Source: Spirulina sp. CS-785/01 (GTDB lineage Bacteria > Cyanobacteriota > Cyanobacteriia > Cyanobacteriales > Spirulinaceae). From it: a stretch of DNA of 51,928 nt. The stretch lies in assembly GCF_028330525.1 (NCBI RefSeq), contig NZ_JAQMSD010000053.1, positions 1-51,928 of the forward strand. Reading direction: 5' to 3'. Below, piece after piece: positions 43,990 through 51,928 of this stretch (positions are counted from its first letter, which is position 1; every line of letters begins with the position of its first letter). Below the pieces are notes generated by a model. The model searched no databases. It saw nothing but the letters and a program-made list of their open reading frames with translations, and was not told the origin of the DNA. Both the position numbers and the translations under genes were made by a program.

Positions 43990-44592
43990 TTAAGGGGAAA
44001 GCGGGGAATTCTGGGGGTTTTCTGGGAGTTTCCACGGAAGGCGATCGCGCCCTTTTTGTTGCCAAATTTTTAAATTTTGTAGAAATTTTGGGTCTTGTAG
44101 TCCTCCTAACCAGAGAATCAAAGCATCTTCTTGGGTCTTTTGGTAATAGCCTTTGCGACGACCAGCTATCCGGAAGCCCAATTTTTGATAAAGCGCGATC
44201 GCCGCCTCATTGGACACCCGCACCTCCAACGTCGCCCGTTCTAAGCCGCGCTGTACCGCCTTTTCCAGCAACGCCAGCAGTAAAAATTGCCCCAATCCTT
44301 GACGGTGATAATCCGGATGAATAGCCAATAACGTGATGTGAGCCTCCTCTACAATCGCCCAAAAACAGCCCAATCCCAACAACGGAGGACTTTGCCCTTT
44401 TTGGCTCGAACCCGCCTCATTGGCCGCCGCAGAAGGGACAGAAAGCACCAATAACTCACTATTGGGACTCTCCAATTCGCGCTGATATCCCTCTAAAGTC
44501 CATAATCCCCCAAGACAAACCCGGTCAAGCTCGACAACGGCCTCTAGTTGTGCTTGAGTCAAAGGTTGAAGTTGCAGTTCTGAGACAGTCAC
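43990..44592 (-). CDS. rimI: Ribosomal protein S18 alanine N-acetyltransferase (RimI-like GNAT)
   Basis: The 200-aa product is a GNAT acetyltransferase. The acetyl-CoA loop appears as IHPDYHRQGLGQFLLLALLEKA (the Q/RxxGxG/A motif), followed by LEVRVSNEAAIALYQKLGF, typical of RimI. Substrate assignment to ribosomal S18 is by family resemblance; a generic GNAT is possible. It lies between clpC and lysA, divergent from lysA with 78 bp between starts. Confidence 0.85.
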   Translation of the reverse strand: MTVSELQLQPLTQAQLEAVVELDRVCLGGLWTLEGYQRELESPNSELLVLSVPSAAANEAGSSQKGQSPPLLGLGCFWAIVEEAHITLLAIHPDYHRQGLGQFLLLALLEKAVQRGLERATLEVRVSNEAAIALYQKLGFRIAGRRKGYYQKTQEDALILWLGGLQDPKFLQNLKIWQQKGRDRLPWKLPENPQNSPLSP

Positions 44593-44670
44593 AAGCTCTC
44601 ATTGTACACTAGATCGAGTGCGGAGGTAATCCCCTCGCTCCTCAAACTCAATTGCTAGATCAAATCACTC

Positions 44671-46059
44671 ATGTTAACCACCGAAACACAAAGTTCCCAA
44701 ACCGGACGGCAATATTTACCCACCGAAACAACCGCCCCCAATCAATCTTTACTCCCCCTTACCGCCCAAGTCAACCCATACGACCGTTTAGAGGTTGGGG
44801 GGTGTGATGTCCAAGACTTAGTAAACCAATGGGGATCACCCCTTTATATTTTAGACGAGGAAACCCTCCGAACCGCTTGCCGCCAATATCGGGATACCCT
44901 CTATAGCACATATCCCGGCGAAAGTCAAGTCATTTATGCCTCTAAAGCCTGGAGTTGTTTGGCCGTTTGTGCCATGGTAGGCAGTGAAGGACTAGGATTT
45001 GATGTAGTCTCAGGAGGAGAAGTCTATACCACCCTGCAAGCAGGTATCTCCCCAGAGGACATCTACTTACACGGCAATAATAAATCCGCCGAAGAATTAA
45101 AATACGCCTACGAGCAAGGGTGTACGATTATTATTGACAATTGGCTGGAACTCCACTTACTCAGCGAAGTGGCCACAGAGAATAATCCAGCCCAAATCAT
45201 GTTGCGGTTAACCCCCGGCATTGAATGCCATACCCACGAGTATATCCGCACCGGACATATTGACAGTAAATTTGGCTTTGATCCCTCCCAACTCCCCGAA
45301 GTCTTCACCTTCTTACAGAAGCATCCCCAATTGAATCTAATTGGCCTTCATGCCCATATTGGCTCACAAATTTTTGAACGTCAGCCCCACCAAGACTTAG
45401 GGGGAGTCCTCGTCAACTGGCTACAAACTGCCCTAGACTATGGATTTAAGCCGCAAATTCTCAACGTTGGGGGAGGGTTAGGAATGCGCTACACCGAACA
45501 AGATGATCCCCCTAGTATTAAAGAATGGACTCAGACTGTAGCCCAGTCTGTAGCGAAAGCGTGCGAGGATCAGGGGTTAGACTATCCTAAACTAATTTGT
45601 GAACCCGGACGGTCTTTAATTGGGACCGCTTGCATTACCGCCTATACTGTAGGCAGTCGGAAAGTTGTCCCCGATATTCGCACTTATATTGCCGTTGATG
45701 GGGGAATGTCAGACAATCCCCGTCCCATTACCTACGAGTCAGTGTATCGTGCCGTCATTGCCAATAAAATGTCGGCTGCGGCCAATGAAACCGTGACTGT
45801 AGCGGGAAAACATTGTGAGTCCGGGGATGTGGTCATTCCTGATGCGCGTTTACCGCAGACGGAAGCAGGAGATATTTTAGTGGTGATGGGAACAGGGGCC
45901 TATAACTACAGTATGGCCTCCAACTATAACCGCATTGGTCGTCCGGCTGCCGTAGTGGTGAACCAAGGGGAGTCTTATTTAATTATTGAACGGGAAAATT
46001 ACCAAGACTTACTCCGTAAAGACCGTTTACCCGACCGATTGGTTCGGAAAAGTCAATGA
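44671..46059 (+). CDS. lysA: Diaminopimelate decarboxylase
   Basis: LysA decarboxylates meso-diaminopimelate to lysine, the last step of the pathway that begins with asd and dapA elsewhere in this window. The 462-aa PLP enzyme shows the Schiff-base Lys in VIYASKAWSC, HAHIGSQIF, the glycine-rich VGGGLGMRYT, CEPGRSLIG, and the active-site Cys in KHCESGDVV. The N-terminal 30 residues are an extension seen in cyanobacterial members. It is followed by cdaA and uppS, a conserved cyanobacterial order. Confidence 0.97.
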   Translation: MLTTETQSSQTGRQYLPTETTAPNQSLLPLTAQVNPYDRLEVGGCDVQDLVNQWGSPLYILDEETLRTACRQYRDTLYSTYPGESQVIYASKAWSCLAVCAMVGSEGLGFDVVSGGEVYTTLQAGISPEDIYLHGNNKSAEELKYAYEQGCTIIIDNWLELHLLSEVATENNPAQIMLRLTPGIECHTHEYIRTGHIDSKFGFDPSQLPEVFTFLQKHPQLNLIGLHAHIGSQIFERQPHQDLGGVLVNWLQTALDYGFKPQILNVGGGLGMRYTEQDDPPSIKEWTQTVAQSVAKACEDQGLDYPKLICEPGRSLIGTACITAYTVGSRKVVPDIRTYIAVDGGMSDNPRPITYESVYRAVIANKMSAAANETVTVAGKHCESGDVVIPDARLPQTEAGDILVVMGTGAYNYSMASNYNRIGRPAAVVVNQGESYLIIERENYQDLLRKDRLPDRLVRKSQ

Positions 46060-46186
46060 AACCGCTAAGGTATTAGTGGAGATGGCGATCGCGGTTTCAG
46101 AGTGAAAACTCAATGGTAAGGTTGAGTAGTCCCCCCCACGGGGAATCGCCCTTCACTGCCCACCCTCACTGTTACTCACACTCCCC

Positions 46187-47107
46187 ATGTTATCCTTGGG
46201 TTCATTTCTAGAGGCCAGTTTAGTCCCCCCTTGGTTCGTCGAGGGGATCGATATTGGCCTAGTCCTCCTTCTGACTTATGCTGTTTTGCTGGCCATTGGC
46301 GAACAGCGAACCCTGTTAATGGTACGCGGTTTAATTGTTTTAATGTTAGCCGCAGTATTCACCGACCGTTTGGGGTTAGTTCATCTCAGTTTTGTTTTAG
46401 AACGTCTCGTTTTGGGGTCTGCGGTGGCCATGGCCGTGGTATTCCAAGCGGAATTTCGGCAATTTCTCGAACGTCTCGGTCGGGGAGACCTTCGCCATAT
46501 GTTTACTACGTCCCGACGGTCTTTCCCGAAACCCGACAGTACCATTGATGAAATTGTCGATGCGGTGAAGGAATTATCCCAAAACCGGACAGGGGCATTA
46601 ATTGTCATGGAAACAGGCGACCCCATCGACGAACGCTTTTTCTCTGTACCAGGTGTGGTATTGAATGCAGAAGTCTCTAAGGAGTTACTGCAAACGATTT
46701 TTCAGACCAGTACCCTATTACATGATGGGGCCTTATTAATTCGCGGGTCACGGGTGATGGCCGCAGGGATTATTTTGCCGTTGTCGGAACGGGTGGCCTC
46801 CCGTCAGTTGGGGACAAGACACCGGGCCGCGATGGGAATTACAGAACGGGTTGAAGGGTGTATTTGTATTGTGGTATCGGAGGAAACGGGATCTATTTCT
46901 CTGGCAGAACGACGCACGTTGAATCGACCGTTAACCAGTAGTAAACTCAAGGAAATTCTGGAGACGAAGTTTTCTCCGGTTATCGAACGGGAGTCGGTGG
47001 CCCCGACTATTGGCCGTTTAGGTCGTCAGTTGGGTTCAACGGGATGGGGGTTGTTTCAGCGTGCCATACAAGCGGGGTCTTCTGACTCTAAACAAGACAA
47101 GTCTTAG
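46187..47107 (+). CDS. cdaA: Diadenylate cyclase CdaA (c-di-AMP synthase)
   Basis: CdaA makes the second messenger c-di-AMP from two ATP and links K+ and osmotic homeostasis to the cell wall. The 306-aa protein has three N-terminal transmembrane helices (about 18-90), then the DisA_N domain with the catalytic motifs HDGALLIRG and GTRHRAAMG. A C-terminal extension of about 50 residues follows. It is membrane-bound with a cytoplasmic catalytic domain. It lies between lysA and uppS, both needed for cell wall precursors. No CdaR regulator gene is adjacent. A TrkA/RCK channel elsewhere in the window is a conceivable target. Confidence 0.95.
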   Translation: MLSLGSFLEASLVPPWFVEGIDIGLVLLLTYAVLLAIGEQRTLLMVRGLIVLMLAAVFTDRLGLVHLSFVLERLVLGSAVAMAVVFQAEFRQFLERLGRGDLRHMFTTSRRSFPKPDSTIDEIVDAVKELSQNRTGALIVMETGDPIDERFFSVPGVVLNAEVSKELLQTIFQTSTLLHDGALLIRGSRVMAAGIILPLSERVASRQLGTRHRAAMGITERVEGCICIVVSEETGSISLAERRTLNRPLTSSKLKEILETKFSPVIERESVAPTIGRLGRQLGSTGWGLFQRAIQAGSSDSKQDKS

Positions 47108-47249
47108 TTAATCTAGGAAAGGGGGAAAGTTGTCCGTCAGGGACGGAAATCAGGTTACAGTGAACACAACCAAGGTCTTAGGGATCAGTGTTCCCTGCTT
47201 TCTGGGTCTTGATCCAACCCGATGTCTGAGTCGGCCCTCTTAGGCAAGC

Positions 47250-47255
47250 TATAAT
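47250..47255 (+). promoter_or_regulatory. Candidate -10 element upstream of uppS
   Basis: TATAAT at 47250-47255 is perfect; TCTGAG 18 bp upstream (47226-47231) is a poor -35. It would start transcription near 47262 in the 267-bp gap between cdaA and uppS, giving a leader of about 110 nt. Confidence 0.4.
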
Positions 47256-47374
47256 ACAATGCGTTGAATTGTGAAGAATTGTTGTTGAGATGTGACTTTT
47301 CTCCCAAACTAGACATCTCCTGTCTGAACGTAGATTGATGAATCGCAAGGCTGGGTCTTCAGTAATAGTAGCTA

Positions 47375-48139
47375 ATGATAGTTAAACCGAGTTTGTCCCT
47401 GAAAACTTTACCACCGGATTTAGACCGCGATCGCCTCCCGCAGCACGTTGCTGTTATCATGGACGGCAATGGCCGCTGGGCGAAGCGCAAAGGGATGCCG
47501 CGCATTATGGGGCATCAACAAGGCGTGAATGTGCTGAAAGACTTGTTACGCTGTTGTAAGGATTGGGGTATTCCGGCGTTGACGGTGTATGCTTTTTCGA
47601 CGGAAAATTGGGGACGACCGACGCAGGAGGTGGAGTTTCTGATGATGCTGTTTGAGCAGGTGTTGCGTCGGGAGTTGGCGGAGATGATGACGGAGAATGT
47701 CCGCATTCGGTTTGTGGGGAATTTGGCGGCCTTACCGGAGTCGTTACAGGGGCAAATTGCTCAGTCGATGGAGGATACACGGGATAATCAAGATGTGGCG
47801 TTTACGGTGGCCACGAATTATGGGGGTCGTCAGGAGATTTTACAGGCTTGTCGCGCGATCGCGCAAAAGGTCCAAGCCGGAGAAATTGAGGCAGAAAATA
47901 TTGACGAGTCGGTGTTTGAGAGTCATCTCTACACCCACGAATTGGCCAACCCAGATTTATTAATTCGCACCAGTGGAGAAATGCGCATTAGTAATTTTCT
48001 TTTATGGCAATTGGCCTATGCAGAAATTTACGTCACCCAAACCCCTTGGCCGGAATTTGATCGGGAAGAATTCCACCAAGCCTTAATTAACTATCAAAAC
48101 CGAGAAAGACGCTTCGGTAAGGTGGGGAAACGGTTGTAA
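47375..48139 (+). CDS. uppS: Isoprenyl transferase (undecaprenyl diphosphate synthase)
   Basis: UppS extends farnesyl diphosphate with isopentenyl units in cis to form the C55 lipid carrier of peptidoglycan and other glycans. The 254-aa protein shows the [17 protein letters not shown] signature with the catalytic Asp, [11 protein letters not shown], and the C-terminal [21 protein letters not shown] and WPEF. Length is normal. The N-terminal 20 residues before the catalytic strand are an extension. It follows cdaA by 267 bp. Confidence 0.96.
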   Translation: MIVKPSLSLKTLPPDLDRDRLPQHVAVIMDGNGRWAKRKGMPRIMGHQQGVNVLKDLLRCCKDWGIPALTVYAFSTENWGRPTQEVEFLMMLFEQVLRRELAEMMTENVRIRFVGNLAALPESLQGQIAQSMEDTRDNQDVAFTVATNYGGRQEILQACRAIAQKVQAGEIEAENIDESVFESHLYTHELANPDLLIRTSGEMRISNFLLWQLAYAEIYVTQTPWPEFDREEFHQALINYQNRERRFGKVGKRL

Positions 48140-48178
48140 TCATGAATGATGAATAATTAATAATTAAAAAGAATAGTA

Positions 48179-48229
48179 GGGGCATGGCATAAAGAGGAGA
48201 CAAAACCCCAATAAAAATTGCCATGCCCC
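48179..48229. repeat. Long inverted repeat between uppS and the glycosyltransferase
   Basis: GGGGCATGGCA (48179-48189) pairs exactly with TGCCATGCCCC (48219-48229) around a 29-nt loop. It is 40 bp beyond the uppS stop and may be a small dispersed element or a weak terminator. Confidence 0.6.
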
Positions 48230-48272
48230 AACCCCAATAGCTGTCAAATAAACAACCAATGACCAATGACAA

Positions 48273-50057
48273 ATGATCAATGACAAATTAAAAACCTTTC
48301 AAGAAATCAGGCAAACCGCAGGAATAGGGGCGGCTATTAACTTTTTTCGTCACCGCCTTGTCCAGAAAATTAGAGGACGAATTAACTATCAAAACTGGTG
48401 GCAAAAGAACCGAATAAAACCCCAAGAGATCGAAGCAGCGAGAAGCGCGATCGCTACCTGGCAATATCACCCCACCTTCTCCATCTTACTCCCCGTTTAT
48501 AACGTCAAACCCCAATGGTTAGAAGCCGCCATAAAATCTGTTGAACAGCAAATTTATCCCCATTGGGAACTTTGCATCGCGGACGATAATTCTACCTTAC
48601 CCGAAATCAAAAAAATTATACAACAAAATCAAGCAAAAGACAAGAGAATAAAAAGCATTTTTCGAGAAAAAAACGGCAACATTTCCGCCGCCAGTAACAC
48701 CGCTTTAACCCTAGCCACCGGAGACTATATCGCCCTCCTCGACCACGACGATGAATTAGCCATCAACGCCTTATTTGAAGTCGCTAAACTGCTGCAAACC
48801 CACCCAGAAGCAGACTTCATTTACACCGACGAAGATCATATCAATCTTAACAACAAACACATCGAGCCTGCCTTCAAACCTGCTTGGTCGCCAGAATACT
48901 TTGAAAGCCAAATGTACACCTGTCACTTAGGCATTTATCGAACCGAACTCATTAAAAAAATCGGCGGATTTCGCAGTGAATACGATGGCGCACAGGACTA
49001 CGATCTCGTCTTGAGACTAACCGAAAAAACACAAAAAATATACTATATCCCCAAAATTCTCTACCATTGGCGAACCCTCAAAACCTCCTCCGCTTCAGGA
49101 TTACAGGGAAAACCTTGGGCATTTCAACAAGGAAAAAAAGCTCTCACCGCCATGTTAGAACGCAGTGACGATTCAGGAACAGTTGAAGAACATCCTAAAT
49201 TTCCTGGAGTCTTTCGCGTGCGACGACACATAAAACACCCCTTTAAAATCAGTATTATTATTCCCAGTGCCGGAAAACAAATCAGCCACGAAACCGGAGA
49301 ATTTTGTCTATTAGAAGCCTGTATTGAAAGTATCTTAGACCAAAGCACCTATCGTTATTTAGAAATCATTATCGTCGATGGATACGACATCCCAGAACCC
49401 GTTTTAGCACGTTTAGAAAGCAAAATAAAATTAGTCCGCGATACGAACCCCTTTAACTTCTCCCACCGCATCAACCTAGGGGCTGCCGCAGCAAGCGGAG
49501 AAATGCTACTCTTACTCAATGATGACACCACCGTCTTAACCCCCGACTGGCTAGAATCCCTCCTCCAATTTGCCCAACAACCCGAAATTGGCGCAGTGGG
49601 AGCAAAATTACTCTTTCCGGACGGTAAAATTCAACATACTGGCATCGTTATTTTAGACTCCGTTCATCCCATGCACGTCTTTTACGGGTACGATAGCCTC
49701 CATTCTGGGTATTGTTTATCTAACATCGTTAATCGTAACTATTTAGCTGTCACTGGAGCGTGTTTAATGATGCGAAACGCCCTCTTTCAGCAATTAGGAG
49801 GCTTAGACGAAACCTTTCCCCTCAATTATAACGATGTCGATCTCTGCCTCAAAGCCCATCAAGCCGGATATCGTAACCTCGTCACCCCCTATGCCCAACT
49901 TAATCATTATGGATCAGCTAGTCGCTGTCACCAGCGAGTTAACCCCGCAGAACGACAAAAATTTGCCCAAAAATGGGCCCCATACCTAGAACAACTTGGA
50001 GGTGATCCCTACTATAACCCCAACTTCGACCAAACCAACCCCAACTTTGAACTCTGA
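48273..50057 (+). CDS. Glycosyltransferase with two GT2 (GT-A) domains
   Basis: The 594-aa protein has two family-2 GT-A domains in tandem. The first begins near residue 67 with FSILLPVYNVKPQWLEAAIKS, with DHDDELA and the acidic YTDEDHI. The second begins near 326 with KISIIIPSAGK, then LNDDTTVLTPDWLESLL and an acceptor-side segment with LNYNDVDLCLKAHQAGYRN. It resembles O-antigen or exopolysaccharide enzymes, likely acting at the cytoplasmic face of the membrane. No transmembrane helix is evident. Donor and acceptor sugars are unknown. It is the only glycan gene in the neighbourhood. Confidence 0.87.
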   Translation: MINDKLKTFQEIRQTAGIGAAINFFRHRLVQKIRGRINYQNWWQKNRIKPQEIEAARSAIATWQYHPTFSILLPVYNVKPQWLEAAIKSVEQQIYPHWELCIADDNSTLPEIKKIIQQNQAKDKRIKSIFREKNGNISAASNTALTLATGDYIALLDHDDELAINALFEVAKLLQTHPEADFIYTDEDHINLNNKHIEPAFKPAWSPEYFESQMYTCHLGIYRTELIKKIGGFRSEYDGAQDYDLVLRLTEKTQKIYYIPKILYHWRTLKTSSASGLQGKPWAFQQGKKALTAMLERSDDSGTVEEHPKFPGVFRVRRHIKHPFKISIIIPSAGKQISHETGEFCLLEACIESILDQSTYRYLEIIIVDGYDIPEPVLARLESKIKLVRDTNPFNFSHRINLGAAAASGEMLLLLNDDTTVLTPDWLESLLQFAQQPEIGAVGAKLLFPDGKIQHTGIVILDSVHPMHVFYGYDSLHSGYCLSNIVNRNYLAVTGACLMMRNALFQQLGGLDETFPLNYNDVDLCLKAHQAGYRNLVTPYAQLNHYGSASRCHQRVNPAERQKFAQKWAPYLEQLGGDPYYNPNFDQTNPNFEL

Positions 50058-50148
50058 TCCCCCAACTCCACCTAACCCTCACAGATAAGCAATAATAGAA
50101 AAATAACGATAACCTTGAACAAGTTGCGACATCTGCGAGAAAACCATT

Positions 50149-51240
50149 ATGCAAACTGTCGATCCAAACGCGACCCCCACACCGTCCATGAATGCCCCCA
50201 AACAAGGGCTACCTGTCACCATCATCACCGGATTCCTAGGGAGTGGGAAAACTACCCTCCTCAACCACATCCTCAGCAACCAATCTGGCCTAAAAACCGC
50301 CGTCCTCGTCAACGAGTTTGGCGAAATTGGCATTGATAACGAACTCATCGTCACCACCGACGACGACATGGTGGAACTGAACAATGGCTGTATTTGCTGC
50401 ACCATTAACGAAGATTTAGTCAATGCTGTGTATCGGGTTCTCGAACGGGACGATAAAGTGGATTATCTTGTCGTAGAAACCACCGGATTAGCTGATCCCC
50501 TCCCCGTTGCCTTAACCTTCCTAGGGACAGAATTACGGGATATGACCCGTTTAGACTCCATCGTGACACTTGTGGACTGTGCCAACTTTAGCCTTGATCT
50601 ATTCAACAGTGAGGCCGCAGGGAGTCAAATTGCTTATGGGGACATCATCCTATTAAACAAAGTTGATTTAGTGGATGAAGCTGATGTGGATAATTTAGAA
50701 GTCCGCATCCGAGAGATTAAACAAGATGCGCGGATTATTCGCACGAATAATTCTCAAGTTTCTCTCCCCTTAATTTTAAGCGTGGGTCTGTTTGAATCTG
50801 ACCGTTATTTCGATCAAGCGGAATCAAAAGAGCATGACCATGATCACGACCATCACCACCATCATGATCATGACCACGAACATCATCACCATCATGATCA
50901 TGACCATCACCATGATCACGATCATGATCACCATTCCCACCATTTAGACAATGATGGATTTTCCTCGATTTCCTTTCAAAGTGACAAACCTTTTTCGATT
51001 CGGAAATTCCAGTATTTCCTAGACAATCAACTCACTGCCAATATTTTCCGTGCCAAAGGAATTCTCTGGTTTGAAGAAAGTCCCAGTCGCCATATTTTCC
51101 ACCTCAGTGGGAAACGCTTCTCGATTGAGGATGATGAGTGGAAAGATAGAACAAAAGGGAATCAATTAGTTTTAATTGGTCAAGATTTAGATCACGAGAA
51201 ACTCAAGCAACAGTTAAATCATTGTTTAGCCGATGGATAG
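50149..51240 (+). CDS. CobW/COG0523-family GTPase with a His/Asp-rich metal-binding tract
   Basis: The product is a 363-aa G3E GTPase likely to deliver a metal, probably zinc, to client proteins. The P-loop GFLGSGKTTLL (about residues 29-39), the metal-binding CxCC in NNGCICCTIN, the switch motif ETTGLADP and NKVDL are all present. A roughly 40-residue tract of alternating His and Asp (about 228-265) lies before the C-terminal CobW_C domain. Cobalamin synthesis is less likely, since no cob genes are near. I looked for a Zur-type operator upstream and found only an AT-rich stretch without a convincing palindrome. Confidence 0.9.
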   Translation: MQTVDPNATPTPSMNAPKQGLPVTIITGFLGSGKTTLLNHILSNQSGLKTAVLVNEFGEIGIDNELIVTTDDDMVELNNGCICCTINEDLVNAVYRVLERDDKVDYLVVETTGLADPLPVALTFLGTELRDMTRLDSIVTLVDCANFSLDLFNSEAAGSQIAYGDIILLNKVDLVDEADVDNLEVRIREIKQDARIIRTNNSQVSLPLILSVGLFESDRYFDQAESKEHDHDHDHHHHHDHDHEHHHHHDHDHHHDHDHDHHSHHLDNDGFSSISFQSDKPFSIRKFQYFLDNQLTANIFRAKGILWFEESPSRHIFHLSGKRFSIEDDEWKDRTKGNQLVLIGQDLDHEKLKQQLNHCLADG

Positions 51241-51602
51241 TTGTAGAATCGGTTAAAGTCTCTTTTCTGAGTCATAGGGAATCCGGTATCAACAGACCCT
51301 AAAACATCATGAAACGCGCTCTGGGTGGGCAATGCCCACCCTACTCAAATCTCTATCCCTGTTCCCTTTGGAATGTAAGTTTTTGACACAACTTATTTAG
51401 GAGGTGATTGTAATTGATTGTAGGTTGGGTGAAGCGTAGCGTAACCCAACATCCCAAAGCATCTTATATCCCCTAGAAAATGCGTTGGATGGATTTTTAT
51501 TTTTCTTTATTTCTAGCAGGTTATCCTCCACCCAACACACCCTACCCTTAAACTGTTGTTTATGGAAAAGTCTCTAAAATATCAGTCAAGGCAAATTAAA
51601 CG
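51241..51602. other. Intergenic region with two hairpin repeats
   Basis: These 362 bp contain GGGTGGGCA/TGCCCACCC (51323-51341), a 9-bp stem with one-base spacing, and the REP-like unit at 51421-51450. No open frame looks like a gene. The promoter of the following small gene should lie near its right end. Confidence 0.6.
51421..51450. repeat. REP-like hairpin of the GTTGGGT...ACCCAAC family
   Basis: GTTGGGT (51424-51430) pairs with ACCCAAC (51444-51450), with GAAGCGTAGCGT between. The same family is at 26771-26802. Such units are dispersed in many cyanobacterial genomes. Confidence 0.8.
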
Positions 51603-51875
51603 ATGCAAGCACTGTTGTTCAGTCGAGAAGAAGTGGCCAAGCGTGCAAGACAATGGTATGACGGCCACATTCGTCAGCAAGTTGAGGTGGATGAGAACAT
51701 CGGTAAAATGGTGATCATTGATATTGAATCAGGGGATTATAAAGTGGATAAAACCGGATTAAAATCCGCCCAGCAACTCCGCACTAAACACCCCAATGCC
51801 TGTCTGTTCGGTAGCCGCATTGGCTATAATGTCGCCACGTCGTTTGGTGGTGTAATGGAGCGTGTGTCAACGTGA
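51603..51875 (+). CDS. Small conserved hypothetical protein, possible antitoxin-like
   Basis: The 90-aa product is soluble, with an N-terminal helix (SREEVAKRARQWYDGHI), a central strand pair (NIGKMVIIDIESGDYKVD) and a C-terminal segment (LFGSRIGYNVATSFGG). I recall similar small cyanobacterial proteins with the NIGKxVxID pattern next to protease-like or toxin-like genes, but cannot name a family. A short frame beginning at 51908 may be its partner, cut by the window end. No strong ribosome binding site is visible. Confidence 0.65.
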   Translation: MQALLFSREEVAKRARQWYDGHIRQQVEVDENIGKMVIIDIESGDYKVDKTGLKSAQQLRTKHPNACLFGSRIGYNVATSFGGVMERVST

Positions 51876-51907
51876 TTTCTGGTAGGGATAGGAATTAACT
51901 GATTATC

Positions 51908-51928
51908 ATGCAAGCTATTTTTTGGACA
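51908..51928 (+). CDS. Possible start of a gene truncated by the window end
   Basis: ATG at 51908 opens seven codons (MQAIFWT) up to the edge, 32 bp after the stop of the preceding small gene. The spacing fits a second gene of a two-gene unit, but so few codons prove nothing. Confidence 0.2.

Noticed and set aside
50060..50148. Zur box upstream of the CobW-like gene
   Set aside because: The AT-rich stretch has no convincing TGATAAT...ATTATCA palindrome.

Overview
The window reads as a cyanobacterial chromosome segment. The octamer GCGATCGC (HIP1) recurs throughout (for example near 563, 1852, 5321 and 6379). Typical cyanobacterial genes are present: a plant-type ferredoxin, a biliverdin reductase, the tig-clpP-clpX block, ClpC, RNase J, CtpA and lysA-cdaA-uppS. 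I cannot name the genus. Flanking housekeeping DNA has moderate GC; the region at about 26.9-41.3 kb is visibly more AT-rich.

Left part (1-15.5 kb): a small membrane protein, tRNA-Asp(GTC) with a near-consensus promoter, ferredoxin, biliverdin reductase, then a leftward block tig - clpP - clpX - alpha/beta hydrolase - PNPOx-like flavoprotein (the last three almost without spacing). After a 1.27 kb AT-rich gap come asd, dapA and RNase J rightward, followed by a K+-channel/TrkA protein leftward.

Middle (15.5-26.8 kb): a Tat-exported PhoX phosphatase behind a probable Pho box; a solitary TnpB element of the IS200/IS605 group inserted exactly at the stop codon of a large NTT-like/HEAT/cNMP-binding membrane protein; that protein gene is also framed by a 40-bp-core inverted repeat. 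CtpA, a NUDIX hydrolase, an OB-fold lipoprotein and folD follow.

The striking part is 26.9-40.9 kb. A divergent STAND/NB-ARC-type ATPase with a VMAP-like N-terminal HTH faces a tight ten-gene rightward operon: Hsp70, zinc-ribbon/TM/LysM protein, large helical-repeat scaffold, J-like membrane protein without the HPD motif, GrpE-like factor, a prokaryotic viperin, an unknown 116-aa protein, then ZorA-like motor stator, ZorB-like OmpA protein and an EH-signature (ZorC-like) protein. No ZorD helicase or ZorE nuclease is present. I infer a composite defence system: a chaperone cycle and a NTPase sensor linked to an envelope-anchored proton-driven ZorAB motor and a viperin making chain-terminating nucleotides. 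Gene relics occur inside it (a copy of the ATPase gene's 5' end) and at its right edge (a truncated deaminase domain), as expected in a turnover hot spot.

Right part (41.3-51.9 kb): clpC with a clear terminator, rimI, lysA, cdaA, uppS, a two-domain glycosyltransferase, a His-rich CobW/COG0523 GTPase and a small conserved hypothetical gene. No CRISPR array or rRNA was seen.
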